Part shown: positions 36,937-50,819 of the stretch, piece after piece | How the letters are laid out: each line of letters begins with the position of its first letter | Position numbering within the stretch: position 1 is the stretch's first letter | Source of the DNA: Siphlonurus alternatus | Taxonomy: Eukaryota; Arthropoda; Insecta; Ephemeroptera; Siphlonuridae | Length of the DNA: 64,000 bases | Direction of reading: 5' to 3' | Assembly: GCA_949825025.1 (NCBI GenBank) | Contig: OX463781.1 | Span: 23,451,047 to 23,515,046, forward strand | The notes under the pieces: model-generated | What the model was told of the DNA's origin: nothing | What the model saw: only the letters and a program-made list of their open reading frames with translations | Databases searched by the model: none | Program-made: the position numbers and the translations under genes

Positions 36937-39900
36937 ATAATATTAATTTATGTACTCTTTTTCTAAAAATTCGTTTTAAGTTTTTGCAGCTAAAATCCAT
37001 ATAATATACTTGTACAATCGTTTCAGCTAACATGAAATGCTACGAAATTCAAAAGCTTTTAGGACAAGATTGCTGTATTTTTTAATTTATTATTTAGTAA
37101 CCCAAAAAAAACAAATTCTTTCAACTTTCAAGCTATTCACATCAACTACAGTTATTTATTAGTCTACAGCTACTGTGTCTAGAAGTCTACACACCACACA
37201 GTGCCAAATCCCATTTGCTTATACTTTCTACGGCTATTTTAAAATAAAATTACATTTGAACAGAGTGAATTCAATTCAGTGGATATAGTCATATTTATAT
37301 TTTTAATATAATTTATATTTATTTTTGCTTCAAATAAATATTTCTATTAAATGTTAAGATCGAATAAAGTTGTAATTAATTTATTGCAAACAATTCTAAT
37401 TACATAACACAAAAAATGTATTCTTGGCAATCTTGGCTTACAAAATCGAACTGTTGAGTTGCATACAAGCAATGTTATAACCAAGAATGACCATGAGATA
37501 CATTATACTATTGTAATAGTGCTCGTACTTGTAGCAAACAAATATTAAGCTTCAGCAGTGTTTATCACAGCCAGTGAATTTTATAGCTGTGTGTATATTT
37601 AGCCTGTCAAGAGCAGTATGTTAGATGACAACTGTCCTACAGCAATTTTGTTATCATTGGTGAGCAGCCCACTATACAGTACTTGTATTAATTCCCATTG
37701 GGGGTGTGAAAGTGAAAACTATTTGTAAGTCGTACGTAGGGGCATACATTCAAAATTACTTATGTTTCTAATTCAGAACTCTTGTCTCATCAAATATTTA
37801 ATTATATACTTACAAATTATAATTAAAATTCTTGATTAAATCCCTCTCAGTGTGATAATCAGAATGACCTTCTCAAACTCGTCTCAGTGAAAGAGAAAAT
37901 TCTTCAAACGCGTATAAGTTGACTTAAAAAGGTTTGAGAGCTTTGGGAGTCGTGGGTATGCCATGGAGTATGGACAGAACGTTCTCGGAAATAAATAACT
38001 GGGAGGTCGGACAACCGGATAGTATCCTGTGAATGTCCGTGAAATTTATGGACATTTTCCGTCATCCTTGCATGAGTCTTAACAAGAATGAAATGCCAGT
38101 TGAAACGTGTATTTAAATTTGCTATTAGTGTATTTACTATTTTAAAAAATCTTGTTGTTATTAATTGTCAGTGTGTGATTAATTAATTATGGCAACGGGA
38201 CAATAGCGGACTGCGGGGCCTTTAGTCAAATCACTCAGCATCTAAAAACAATAAAAAACTAACAACCCAAAAACTGCATTGAATATATTTAAATTTTGTT
38301 TTTATTATTTGACCAGGTGCATGAATTGGTCCTTTTTTTTTAGATGTAGAAATATATTATTTTAGATTAAATTTACCAGGAATATATGAGCAATGGCAGC
38401 CAATGGTGACATTAATCCTTAATTATTATACGCATTGTCATGCTAAAAATACATCTTTATTTGATCTTAACATTCATATATAACACAACATAATATAATA
38501 GAAATATTTGAAGCAAAAAGAACTATAAATATATTAAAAATAATATAAATAATATAAATGACTATATATCCACTGAAATAAATTCTCTAGGTTCAAATCT
38601 TATTAATTAATGAATGATTTGAATTGCTTGATAATGCTCAATTTATTTACATTATCTTTGAGCCAATTTCCTTAAAGTAACCTTTAAATTTTCCTTAAAA
38701 ACTTACCTCTTACATCTAGGTGGAATGACAAATTGCAAATTGCTATAAGACAAAATATATTTTCTAGTTCTATGTCCAGATCCCCCATGGATTTAAAATA
38801 TTTAAATAAACGTGTATTGAAATTATAGAGTTAGAAAACATAAGCTAGCAAAGTGACCCCTGCTAGCGTTTAATGATGACAAACGCAAATTCTTTAAAAA
38901 TACGTGGGTGAAAGGTAACCTGTAGTCTGTTTTATTTTTAATAAATATAATAAATAAATAAAGTTTGACGTTAAAAAAAAATTATATTTCCCTGCACTGA
39001 ACGTACGTACACGGCTTATACTTGGAAATACGTACGGAGGAACAAATTTAACGTCATGGGAACCAACATAATATATAGTACATCGTACAGGTTTCGTATC
39101 CATCACTGTTTTAGTTATTAGTACGAGTAAAATTAATTTCCAAGAAATGTTTAATAGCTTCCTTTTTATTAAAGTTTAAAATTGGTTTACAAGCTTACAA
39201 GCAACTATTAACAAGTCCATCGAACCATTCGTTCTCGTTCAATGCGTGCATGTGTATACATAAATAATAATATGTACATTAAAATTATAAATATTATATT
39301 ATAATTACGAAGTATATGTGTACGGAAACTGACTCTTATAATTTACATTAAATAAACTCCTTAACTTTGATGTAAAAAAGAACATGGCATGGTTAATATT
39401 TAGATTAAATTATTTTCTAATAAAGTAAAAATTTACACATTTCTCGCTATAATTTTCTGGCAAAAATTATGTTTTGAACTAGATTTTCATAACTTTGTTT
39501 ATTCTGTTACTTAGCACATCTCATGTTTCTTACGAGTAACATGAATAACAATAAAATATAAACTATGATTATCTGTATTGCATGACTTAATTCGCTTTAA
39601 TATTAAATCATAATATTGATGACACCTTAACCATGTTAAAATTAAAAATAACTTAAATTAAATACCCTTTTGAATTTTCTTTCCTCATTGCTGTGCTTTG
39701 TCAATTACCGTGCAATGAAATAAAAAACTATAAAACTTTTTTCCTGCATCCTGTCTATTTTAATCTTATCAAAAGAGTATCGAACTAGGTTTATGTAGGT
39801 TGACTCGCTATAGAAATATGGAATGAAAGCCTACTGAATAACACATTTTTTTAATATTTTTGTATATGATTCAATTTTAACAAAGTTTGCTGCACTCGCT

Positions 39901-42900
39901 TTCTTACTATATTCTATTTCAATATTAATATTGTTTTAATATTAGTGTTTCACTTTAAAGTCTCTCTTTGTTTACCTTTTTTTTTACGAACAACAAATTT
40001 AAAATGAAGTGCATTTTAACCTTGTAAAACAATTCTTTGAAAAATTCATTTTGACGTAAAAAATAATATATATAATTATATTAATTATATATATGAGTGA
40101 ATTTTATACCGAATGGATTTGTTATTTCAATAATTCTATATAGAATGTGGACTTAATGCAGTCTATAATCATTCGTGGATTTGATATAAATATGAAGTGC
40201 TACTTGAAAATGTTATTTTTTTTTTAAAATTTAACTTTTGCAATAATTTAGCTTCAATAGCTCTTTGTGGTAGCGAATCAATGCCTTATTTTAAGTAATA
40301 AGTGCCGTCTATTTCGTGTGAAGTCTTAATTACATTATCACTGAGCATTAAGCTCTGCTCAAAATATTTATCAATTAATGTAAGGTTTTGATTGAAATTT
40401 TTGAAAAATCTCTATGACCATATAATTTTCGATAAAACTGTAAAAATTATTTTCTACAGAATAATGTTTTCTTTCATATAATTCGTTCCAATCGTTACGT
40501 GACGTTATACGAGTGTATACAATATAAGTTGTTTCACTATAATATAATTTGTATTTTATATTATATAGTTTCAGATATGTTATCATATTTAACTACAATA
40601 ACGTTACGTGCAAAATTACACTTTTATATCTACTGGCTAAGAACGGCATGATCCTGCTACTTAATTTTGATTAATATATATAACGCAAATAACAAGTCAG
40701 TTCCTTGAGTCAATCAATGATTGGAGGAACGGCCGGTGAGGGCTGAAGAACCGTTTTTCTGTGTTTTATTTTGAACCCTAGTAATTTATTTCTTTACCAC
40801 CATGTATTGATATGTGCTAAAAAAATATATAAATATTTAGTCAATGTTTCTAATTTCTAATAGTGCATATTTTGCTAAAAAAAAAAATAATTAATACACG
40901 TTTAAACCTTAGTTTTTCATTGCTCCATCCACTTTTTAGCGTCACTGTTTAACACCGTTTCTCTCCCTAAGACTTTATTTTTAAATATAATCATAAATTT
41001 TTATTAAACAAATAAACTTATATTTTTTTATTTCAAATAGCTCAAACAAAATACAAAACAAAAGACTACATGGTGCAGCAGTATATTTCTTGAAGATGAT
41101 AGAAAGGTATAAATTACTGTCATTTTGTTGTGTATACACAGCATCAATTTTATTTCTCGTTGGCCCCTGTCAGGCAGGTCTTGTTCAATCTCGTCACTGA
41201 AGCGTTAGAAGCGGGTGGGTGAGTCACGTAGGTGGTGGTGGGTTCCTGATCGCCGATAGCTGATGGGGCTTCGTACTTACTTGGTCCAAGCGTGACGCCG
41301 CCGTGACTTGTCCCCTACACTTTACCAAATTTAAAAGAAAATAATCAGCTTCAAACCTTAACAGCTGATGCTTGCGATAAATTTCAAATATGGTGCCTAT
41401 AATAAAATATAAAGCTCTTATCAGATATTACATTAGAGTCTATAATTTGAAACGTATATTAATATAAAGTAACTGCCAATAAATTTAATATTATATTTAA
41501 TATTTACTAATATTTAGCATTTTCAAATAAAAAAAGCTTTTAATTTTCATGTCGAATGTAATTTAGAAATGTAAAATAATTTTAATGTAACTACTTTCAT
41601 TACCGTCTTTCTGTTAAGAGGGATGTAAAATTAGTCAAACCATAGTTACTTTTTTTTTTCCAGTAAGTAACGACGCAGTAAGCCATACCGTATACTGTGT
41701 TCGGAAGCAAATGGAGTAGGTTGTACAAAGCAAGGTTGCTTCCTCATCGAGTTAATGTTTACTTTTTGAGCGTTTATTACAACAGCTAGCAAACTGTTGC
41801 TATACGATATAGTGTTTGTATCTAAAGGAAACGTTTAAACGATATTGTTCTTTATATTGTTTGGAGAACTTGTATTAAAATAAATGGTTAGACCTTTCAG
41901 CGAACTTGTAATCGATAATGGCACTAAATTAAAGCCATAAACAACATAAAGATAAAAAAGTATATTGTTTCATTAATCATGTACTGTACTCAGTAGAAGG
42001 AATCAAATATTGTATTATATATATGATTGTTTAGAAGTTTCAGTTTTGCTGTAATTAATCATAATACGTCGACTTTCAACAATAATATGTTATTTTTATA
42101 TTTGCCAATTGCCTTATTCAGTTATACATGGGTCTTTTAAATCAAAAATAGCTTTTACAAATTAATATATTAATTTTTATTCTGTAAAACTTATTTTTGT
42201 ATGAAACGTACACTACAAGCAATTGCATGTTTTATTGAAAAATTAATACATCTTGTAATTAAACAATATTCAGTGGTGTGAAATTTCCTCTAAAGTTCAT
42301 TATGTATACAATTAATTTATATAGTCTGTAAATTTTCAATAAAGTATGTATTTTATCTGCAGCAGTGCATAATCAGAAAATAACAAAACAACAGGTTAAT
42401 GTACTATACAGTGTACTGTATTTTAAACACATGTGATTCTGATTCATGTGTGATTTAACATGATTTTGTTTTATTCGGCGTGTTTTATGATCAAATAAGT
42501 TAATAATTACTTCTAAACCATGGATAAAAAAAAAGGAGCAGGAAACTCTAACTGTAAGTATTTTCTTATTATTAAAATAAGTTATAATCAACAAATTTAA
42601 TTGGTTTCAAAATCATGCAAAGATATTTTTAACCTTTAAATGAAAACAAATTTATATTAAAGTTTATAAAAGCTAACGCTACTGCATTTTTGTGATTAAT
42701 TTTGGTTTTATAAGTATGCAACCTGTGTAGCATATTGAATTTAAAATGAGAGTAAATCAAATTTATACATTTTTTCTTCAAGAAGATTGACTTGAGCCAG
42801 ATGTGGTTCAATTTATTTTATATTTTTTCATCAATATAAAATTATTTATATAGAAACGTGATACTCTTCTAACGAATAAAATAACCTAAATTGCATTTTG

Positions 42901-43143
42901 ATATTTGGGTCATTTAAAAATTAATCAATCAAAAATTTCTTATTTTCTATTCTTCTTACGTCATTATACGTCACCTGAGATTTGACAATGTCAAAAAGAC
43001 CACTTAAGTAAATGGTATAAGATTTCACCCTCTTTATATAGCCAACCATGCAGTAAGTATAAGCAAGCATATTTTCTGCGTATAAAACTATGAAGAAAAC
43101 AACAAAGAATGGCTTTGACTATATATTATTATGGGCATAGAAA
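36937..43143. other. 6.2 kb of AT-rich sequence, no gene supported
   Basis: No exon or repeat end could be supported. A GC-richer patch at about 41160-41340 contains, on the minus strand, GGACCAAGTAAGTACG, which fits a strong donor, but no ATG, acceptor or family signature accompanies it. A 70-codon minus frame at 38894-39106 has no splice or domain support. Confidence 0.5.
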
Positions 43144-43202
43144 GTGCATTGTTTAAGAGTAAAAGAGATGGAAAGAGGCTGTTACTTTCTTTTTTCCTCT
43201 AG

Positions 43203-43335
43203 GGATCGTGTGGGAGGTAGGATAAGAGCAAACATGACGTCACAGGGGCTCAGGATGTGTGCCTGGCCTGGTTCACTTCACCCCCCGACGGTGACTCCAG
43301 TACCACTAACGGCCTCAGGGAGACTTAATACTTGA
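43203..43335 (+). CDS. Candidate exon, unknown product
   Basis: A strong acceptor (polypyrimidine TTACTTTCTTTTTTCCTCTAG) precedes a GC-rich open stretch that reads DRVGGRIRANMTSQGLRMCA and stops at TGA 43333-43335. An AATAAA follows at 43397-43402, so a terminal exon is possible. The internal ATG at 43234 also has a good context (CAAACATG), so a short first exon is an alternative. The segment contains a TGACGTCA octamer (43235-43242), which could instead mean it is a transposon fragment. No family was recognised. Confidence 0.22.
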
Positions 43336-43639
43336 GTCTGAAGCATAAAGAACTACATAGGGTTATATTGTTCATAGAGTTTCTTACTTTTTTTTAAATA
43401 AAAATTCTATTTTTTTTTTCTTTTTAAGGTAGAAAATTAATTTTTGTTGAGAGCCCTATGAGAGTTGTATAGTAAGTTATATTGAAATTAATTTAAACCA
43501 GGGTGCCAAGATTGATATTTAATTTGATGAAATAAAAAGTAATTATAATTTAATTAAAATTATCATTATTAATTTAATAGGTACTTTTTTAAAGTCCTGT
43601 ATCAATAATCTTTTGAATGATCTGACCATGGTACATTTC

Positions 43640-43760
43640 TCGCCTCTGAAAATTTCCTTTCTGCAGCCTTGTTAATCACCATGTCCCGTAAGTATAATAA
43701 ATGGCATGGTGATTCAAAAATGCTGCAGAAGAAAAATTTTTAGAAGCAAGGAGTGTAAAT
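43640..43760. repeat. Small imperfect inverted repeat
   Basis: CGCCTCTGAAAATTTCC...CTGCAGCCTTG...AATCACCATG pairs imperfectly with CATGGTGATT...CTGCAGAAG...AAGCAAGGAG around a loop of about 25 bp. Possibly an old MITE. Confidence 0.4.
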
Positions 43761-46492
<2,732 letters not shown>

Positions 46493-46536
46493 CTCTATGA
46501 GAGTTTTCTGACATATCAGGCATTAAACTTGTGCGA

Positions 46537-46736
46537 NNNNNNNNNNNNNNNNNNNNNNNNNNNNNNNNNNNNNNNNNNNNNNNNNNNNNNNNNNNNNNNN
46601 NNNNNNNNNNNNNNNNNNNNNNNNNNNNNNNNNNNNNNNNNNNNNNNNNNNNNNNNNNNNNNNNNNNNNNNNNNNNNNNNNNNNNNNNNNNNNNNNNNNN
46701 NNNNNNNNNNNNNNNNNNNNNNNNNNNNNNNNNNNN
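46537..46736. other. Scaffold gap of exactly 200 N, probably false
   Basis: Two hundred N. The 14 bases TTAAACTTGTGCGA stand immediately before the gap (46523-46536) and again immediately after it (46737-46750). The two contig ends therefore overlap and the gap likely has zero or negative true length. Confidence 0.9.
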
Positions 46737-47269
46737 TTAAACTTGTGCGATAGATGACATCAATTCGAACTGAGATTATATATATTTTTATTTTAACTTC
46801 CACACTTCTTATAGATCTATATATAACTTTATAGAACTTTATAAGTACTTTAAAAAAACTCCCTCAGAGAACTGGCTAGTTTAATACTACATAACTTTTA
46901 GAGTTGAATTAAGCACTAAAGGCAAAGTGATTAAAATATTTATAATATAGTCATTTTTATATACCATTTACATTTTTCATCTAATATGTTTTGTTGACAC
47001 ACAAAAATTGTATTTAAACTTTGCTTTTAATCCATAATTATTTTGTTTCTTTTATTTTTAATTCTTACTTGTTAGATAAGAGTGTCTAATTATGTGTTTT
47101 TTCACTTATATAAATGTTAATTTAATACTAATATTATACAGTACATGCATGAATATTCTATTATACTGGAAATTAAAAAAACAAACAATAAAATGCTCAT
47201 CATAAGTGTCATTTTACAAAGCATGATGATCACATCAATGAATATAGGAGTTCTTATGGTATTGAAATT

Positions 47270-47740
47270 TTGATACAGTTAACTTCGAGCTCACACAGCT
47301 CTGTTACTGTGCGTTCAAAGGCGAGTCAGTGGCGTGCATCAGACAAAATAGAATATATTGTGCCGAGGTCTACTTCACATCGTTACAACACGTCCTTTTT
47401 TCCTCGGGCATCACAAAGTTATAACAAACTTAGTTGTGATGTGAAATCCTTGTGCACAAAGAAATTTAAGCGAGTTGTACAGTAAATTTTGGTGTTGCTT
47501 TTTTTTTTTTTTTTTCCTGTTATTTGTATATATTATGTATTATCTTCTTTATATCAACTTTTATGTAGTTGTTTTCATCTTTTTTCAGGATGCAAATCTT
47601 GTTTGGGCATTGCTTTTTTTTTGCACCCTCTTGGGCAGTATTTCCTGTTATACCTGACTGTGACAATGTATGTATCGTGTCTGTTCTGCTCAATAAAAAC
47701 TATAATATTATTATTATTATATTATTATTATTATTAACCA
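47270..47740 (+). pseudogene. LINE 3' remnant with (TTA)n tail
   Basis: A 71-codon frame (47270-47485) includes IEYIVPRSTSHRYNTSFFPR and later CDVKSLCTKKFKRVV. This fits the common C-terminus of Jockey/CR1-like reverse transcriptase ORFs (R....SFFPR....WN.L...V......FKR), with the Trp position altered. The 3' part contains TTTGGGCATTGC, GACTGTGACAATG and CTCAATAAAAACTATAATA, then a TTA/ATT microsatellite (about 47705-47738), which is a plausible LINE tail. Confidence 0.6.
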
Positions 47741-48724
47741 ATGCGTAGATGCCGTAGATCAATGGACTACAAAACAAATATAATAATATGGTACACGCAC
47801 TATGAGGAGGACTCTTTAGAGCCACAAAGAGCGTGAGAAATCACGTTTGCGTGTTGTTGCTTCCTCACGTTTTACTTTAGAGTTCACCTTTGACATCTTA
47901 TTTTTCTACGTCGCATGAAAGTGAAATATTATGTGTCAATTTTTTTGCTGTACCGTAACTCATCGGAACGTCGATCATGATATATTACAGCCATCATAAA
48001 GTTACTTATAAAATTCACTTAATTTAAAAATACAAAGCTAAGGCATTAATTTTAAAAGTTGATTCATAAGAAGCGATATTGTATGCAATCGACGTCTATT
48101 TTAGACAAGAGAATGAAAGGCCTAAAATTGATGACTTAATTATAAACAATCAAGACATGTAAAAAATATATAACAAATTTAATACTCGACTAATAACAGA
48201 CACTGTATTATGTAACTTCACAGAAGCAAAGAACCAGTTTTTAATTACTTAAAATAATAATAATAATTTCAAACCGTGCAGTATAACTGATATACTATAT
48301 GTATAATGTAATATTAATTATTATTATTTTTATTATGTATTACATCAATTAATTAATATGAGAAAAAAACTCAATATTTTCAATTATAGTGTTTTTATGA
48401 AAATCAATCAAGTTGGTTTATGTCATTGAAATTCTTTGCATGCACTCTTCATCTATTCAGGAATGTATTGTGTCAAAAAAAAAGTGTTGTTTAGCGGATA
48501 ATTTTATTCATTTTTAATGAAAACTAAATAAATATTTAATGGGCTTGTTCTGTTAACATAAGTACAAAAAAATGTGGAATAAAATCAGTTTTTATTATTT
48601 AATAAACATAGTTATAAGTATCATTCAGATGTAAAAATAACATACAACATATATTATTATGAAGTTTAAATTTTGATCGTATGTAAGCTTGAAGATCAAT
48701 ATTAGAATATTAGAATAAGGTGAG
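47741..48724. other. AT-rich sequence, no gene seen
   Basis: About 1 kb without a supported feature. Confidence 0.5.
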
Positions 48725-48730
48725 TTTATT
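48725..48730 (-). terminator. Poly(A) signal of the secreted-protein gene
   Basis: AATAAA on the minus strand (TTTATT on the plus strand), about 95 bases downstream of the TGA at 48826-48828. It is the nearest consensus signal in the right orientation. Confidence 0.45.
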
Positions 48731-48825
48731 TTAACCAAATATATTATTCATTATTATCATACCTTCCCCCTAATTTTATGTTCCATTATCATAATACATT
48801 GACCGTCGCCTGCTGCAATCACGCG

Positions 48826-49788
48826 TCACACCCTTGTTGCTGTTGCGAGTTCCTGCGAGGAGAGTTTCCCCTGCGTCGGCCCCGCTTCTCCCTGCGCCGC
48901 CCCCTGTTCTCCGCACCGTCCTGCAGGCTGGTCGTCCCTACGCCGGCCTCCACTGCGACTGCGACGACGGGATGAGCCGCGCTCCTTGCTGCCTCCGCGC
49001 TCCCTGCTGCGACCACGGTTGCCACTGCAATCTCCATCCCTGTCCTCGTCCTTATCGCCACCCCTAGGACCGTCCTTCTGATTATTGTCATCTCGATCTC
49101 TGTTGTTGCCCATTTTTTCGTCATCATCGCCCCCATTGTTTTGCTGATTATTGTTACCCCTATTCCCATTGCTTTGTGATTTATTTTTATCCCTAGTCCC
49201 TCCACTTCCTCTAGTGTTGTTGTCTTGGTCATCCCCATTGTTTTGTTGATTGTTGCCACCCCTGTTTCCATTGTTGTTTGGTGGCGGCTTATTTCCACCT
49301 CTGTTTCCCCCATTGTTATTTCCTTCTCCTTCTTGGTCATCGCCATTATTTTGCTGATTGTTGCCACCCCTATTTTCATTGTTTTGCGGCCTATTTCCGC
49401 CCCTATTGCCTCCACCTCCTCTATTGCCCTGATCATTCCCATTGTTTTGCTGATTTTTGTCACCCGTATTCCCATTGTTTTGTGGCTTATTTCCACTGCT
49501 ATTATTACCATCATTTTTAGGATCACTATTACCACCTTTGTTATCTTGCTGACCATTGTTGTCACTGTCTTCTTCTTCGTAGTCCTCATCGCCTTGATTT
49601 TGTGGACTGTTGTCCCCATTGCTGCCGTTCTGTTGAGGACTTCTTTCTGTTGTGGACTGCGGTCTCCTGGGCGGCTCGGTGCTTCTGGTCTCATTACGTC
49701 CAGAATTGCCTCGTTGGTTCCCGCCTCCTCCACGTTGCGGCAATGATAGCACGCTGACTGCCAGTGCCGCCAGTATCAGCAACGTCAA
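48826..49788 (-). CDS. Secreted Gly/Asn/Gln/Arg-rich repeat protein, main exon
   Basis: This exon encodes 320 of 323 residues. It begins after the acceptor CTGCAG (49789-49794) with LTLLILAALAVSVLSL, a signal-peptide core, probably cleaved before or just after LPQ. The mature chain has an acidic block (DEDYEEEDSD) and then four imperfect repeats of about 35 residues around NQQNNGDDQ, each with GGNR/GNRGG and K/RPQNN elements. An Arg/Ser-rich basic segment (RGRSRERGG, SSRRRSRSGGRRR) follows, then a short Gln/Ala tail and TGA. There are only two cysteines and possible N-glycosylation at NET and NNT. It is probably disordered. No known domain was recognised; extracellular matrix, cuticle, cement or biomineral roles are guesses. 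Other frames here are also open because of the GC-rich repeats, but only this frame has a signal peptide and splice support. Confidence 0.75.
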   Translation of the reverse strand: MTLLILAALAVSVLSLPQRGGGGNQRGNSGRNETRSTEPPRRPQSTTERSPQQNGSNGDNSPQNQGDEDYEEEDSDNNGQQDNKGGNSDPKNDGNNSSGNKPQNNGNTGDKNQQNNGNDQGNRGGGGNRGGNRPQNNENRGGNNQQNNGDDQEGEGNNNGGNRGGNKPPPNNNGNRGGNNQQNNGDDQDNNTRGSGGTRDKNKSQSNGNRGNNNQQNNGGDDDEKMGNNRDRDDNNQKDGPRGGDKDEDRDGDCSGNRGRSRERGGSKERGSSRRRSRSGGRRRDDQPAGRCGEQGAAQGEAGPTQGKLSSQELATATRV

Positions 49789-50607
49789 CTGCAGGTCAAA
49801 TGTACAGTTTAGTTTATTTGAATTATCTTGCATCTTGACGTGTTTTACCCATGCACAATGTTTTATTTATACCTGTTAACAATATGTGCATGATAAATTT
49901 AATGTTCTTGGAATTGAAGGACTAAGAAGATTTTGAAAAGATATATCTGAGAAATGAGAGAGAATTTCAAATACTTTATAAATAATAATTTATGTTAAAA
50001 TATTTTTATATATCATTGTACTTAATTAATACATACAGTAAAATAAATTATAATATAATAATTCATATATTTGAATATAAATTACATGGATTCAATTTTA
50101 TAAGTATTTCAATAAAAAAAAAAGAGCAAAATTATGCGAGATGTCTATAAATTTTCCATGCATGATTATGTAGTTAATTGAACTTACAATTAAAATATAA
50201 TCTTTAAAAATATACATTATGATGCATGTGTGTGCAATGATTGCTTTTATTTGCTATTTTTTGAACATTTAGTGTCAAGCAAGAGCTTCATCGTTCAACT
50301 TGCCACAATTATTTTATTATGAAACAAACCTTAATTTAAATTTAATTTAACTGTCAGTATTAAAAGTGAAATGAACTTGAAAAAATTTAAGGTAACAGTG
50401 AAAGTGTACTTATTCGAGAAAAATGTATACGACTTTTACAAGGACTGAACTCTAATCACCGTTATTTTACTGGAATTTATGTATACAATGTTTGACTTAT
50501 CTTTTAGAAAGATCAATAAATTTCTTATATCTTAAACTTAATATTTATATGCTATAATAGTAGCATGCAACTATTTATGAATTGAAAGTGTGACACCTGG
50601 TACGTAC
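49789..50607 (-). other. Intron 1 of the secreted-protein gene, 819 bp, phase 0
   Basis: It starts GTACGTACC immediately after AAG and ends ...GACCTGCAG before TTG ACG. Both splice signals match consensus and both exons meet at a codon boundary. The intron is AT-rich and holds no other supported feature. Confidence 0.7.
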
Positions 50608-50616
50608 CTTCCGCAT
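50608..50616 (-). CDS. Nine-nucleotide coding first exon (Met-Arg-Lys)
   Basis: ATG CGG AAG followed by the donor GTACGT. Joined in phase 0 to the exon at 49788 it supplies MRK in front of LTLLILAALAV, completing a textbook signal peptide (basic n-region, hydrophobic h-region). A tiny first coding exon ending just after the initial codons is a common layout in arthropod secreted and cuticle-type genes. The alternative start, a Met at 49833 within the intron, would put 15 polar residues before the signal core and ignore the acceptor. The ATG context CCAAACATG is favourable. Confidence 0.65.
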
Positions 50617-50675
50617 GTTTGGTCCGGCCGGTTTGCAGTCTTTGCACAAATCACTTCTCCAGCTAGAAGACTTGC

Positions 50676-50692
50676 GTATATATATGCACGTG
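50676..50692 (-). promoter_or_regulatory. TATA element with adjacent E-box
   Basis: Read on the minus strand, CACGTG (50687-50692) is followed immediately by CATATATATAC, whose TATATATA occupies 50676-50683. A start site about 30 bp downstream would lie near 50651, giving a 5' UTR of about 35 nt before the ATG at 50616. Spacing and order fit a focused TATA promoter. Confidence 0.6.
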
Positions 50693-50789
50693 TTTGACAA
50701 TGCGAGGAGGGCTCATTTTTAAATTTAGTATTCTCATGATTAGCGTTAGCCACATAGCTGAACATTTTCCTTACTGATGTGGCTACTGA

Positions 50790-50797
50790 TGACGTCA
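50790..50797. promoter_or_regulatory. CRE/ATF-type octamer TGACGTCA upstream of the promoter
   Basis: The full palindromic octamer lies about 105 bp above the TATA element and about 140 bp above the predicted start site of the secreted-protein gene. It is one of 13 such octamers in the window, ten of which lie as pairs inside foldback elements. This one has no inverted partner nearby. Confidence 0.4.
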
Positions 50798-50819
50798 CAA
50801 ACTCCAACTTTGCAAGGAA

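Noticed and set aside
38894..39106. 70-codon minus-strand frame beginning MMDTKPV
   Set aside because: The first 40 residues look less biased than most, but there is no acceptor, donor, promoter or family match to support a gene.
48819..49733. 304-codon open frame on the minus strand overlapping the secreted-protein gene
   Set aside because: It is the neighbouring frame of a repetitive, GC-rich coding sequence. It lacks a signal peptide, splice support and sensible composition (Met/Thr/Ile/Lys-rich).
49225..49746. 173-codon plus-strand frame across the same locus
   Set aside because: Antisense shadow of the Asn/Gly repeats, giving hydrophobic Ile/Val strings with no independent evidence.
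49789..49833. Start of the secreted protein at the Met at 49833
   Set aside because: A consensus acceptor at 49789 and a donor after ATG CGG AAG at 50608 give an in-phase, better signal peptide and a promoter at the right distance.
50571..50807. 78-codon minus-strand frame
   Set aside because: It runs through the TATA element, 5' UTR, first exon and donor of the spliced gene, so it is a chance frame.
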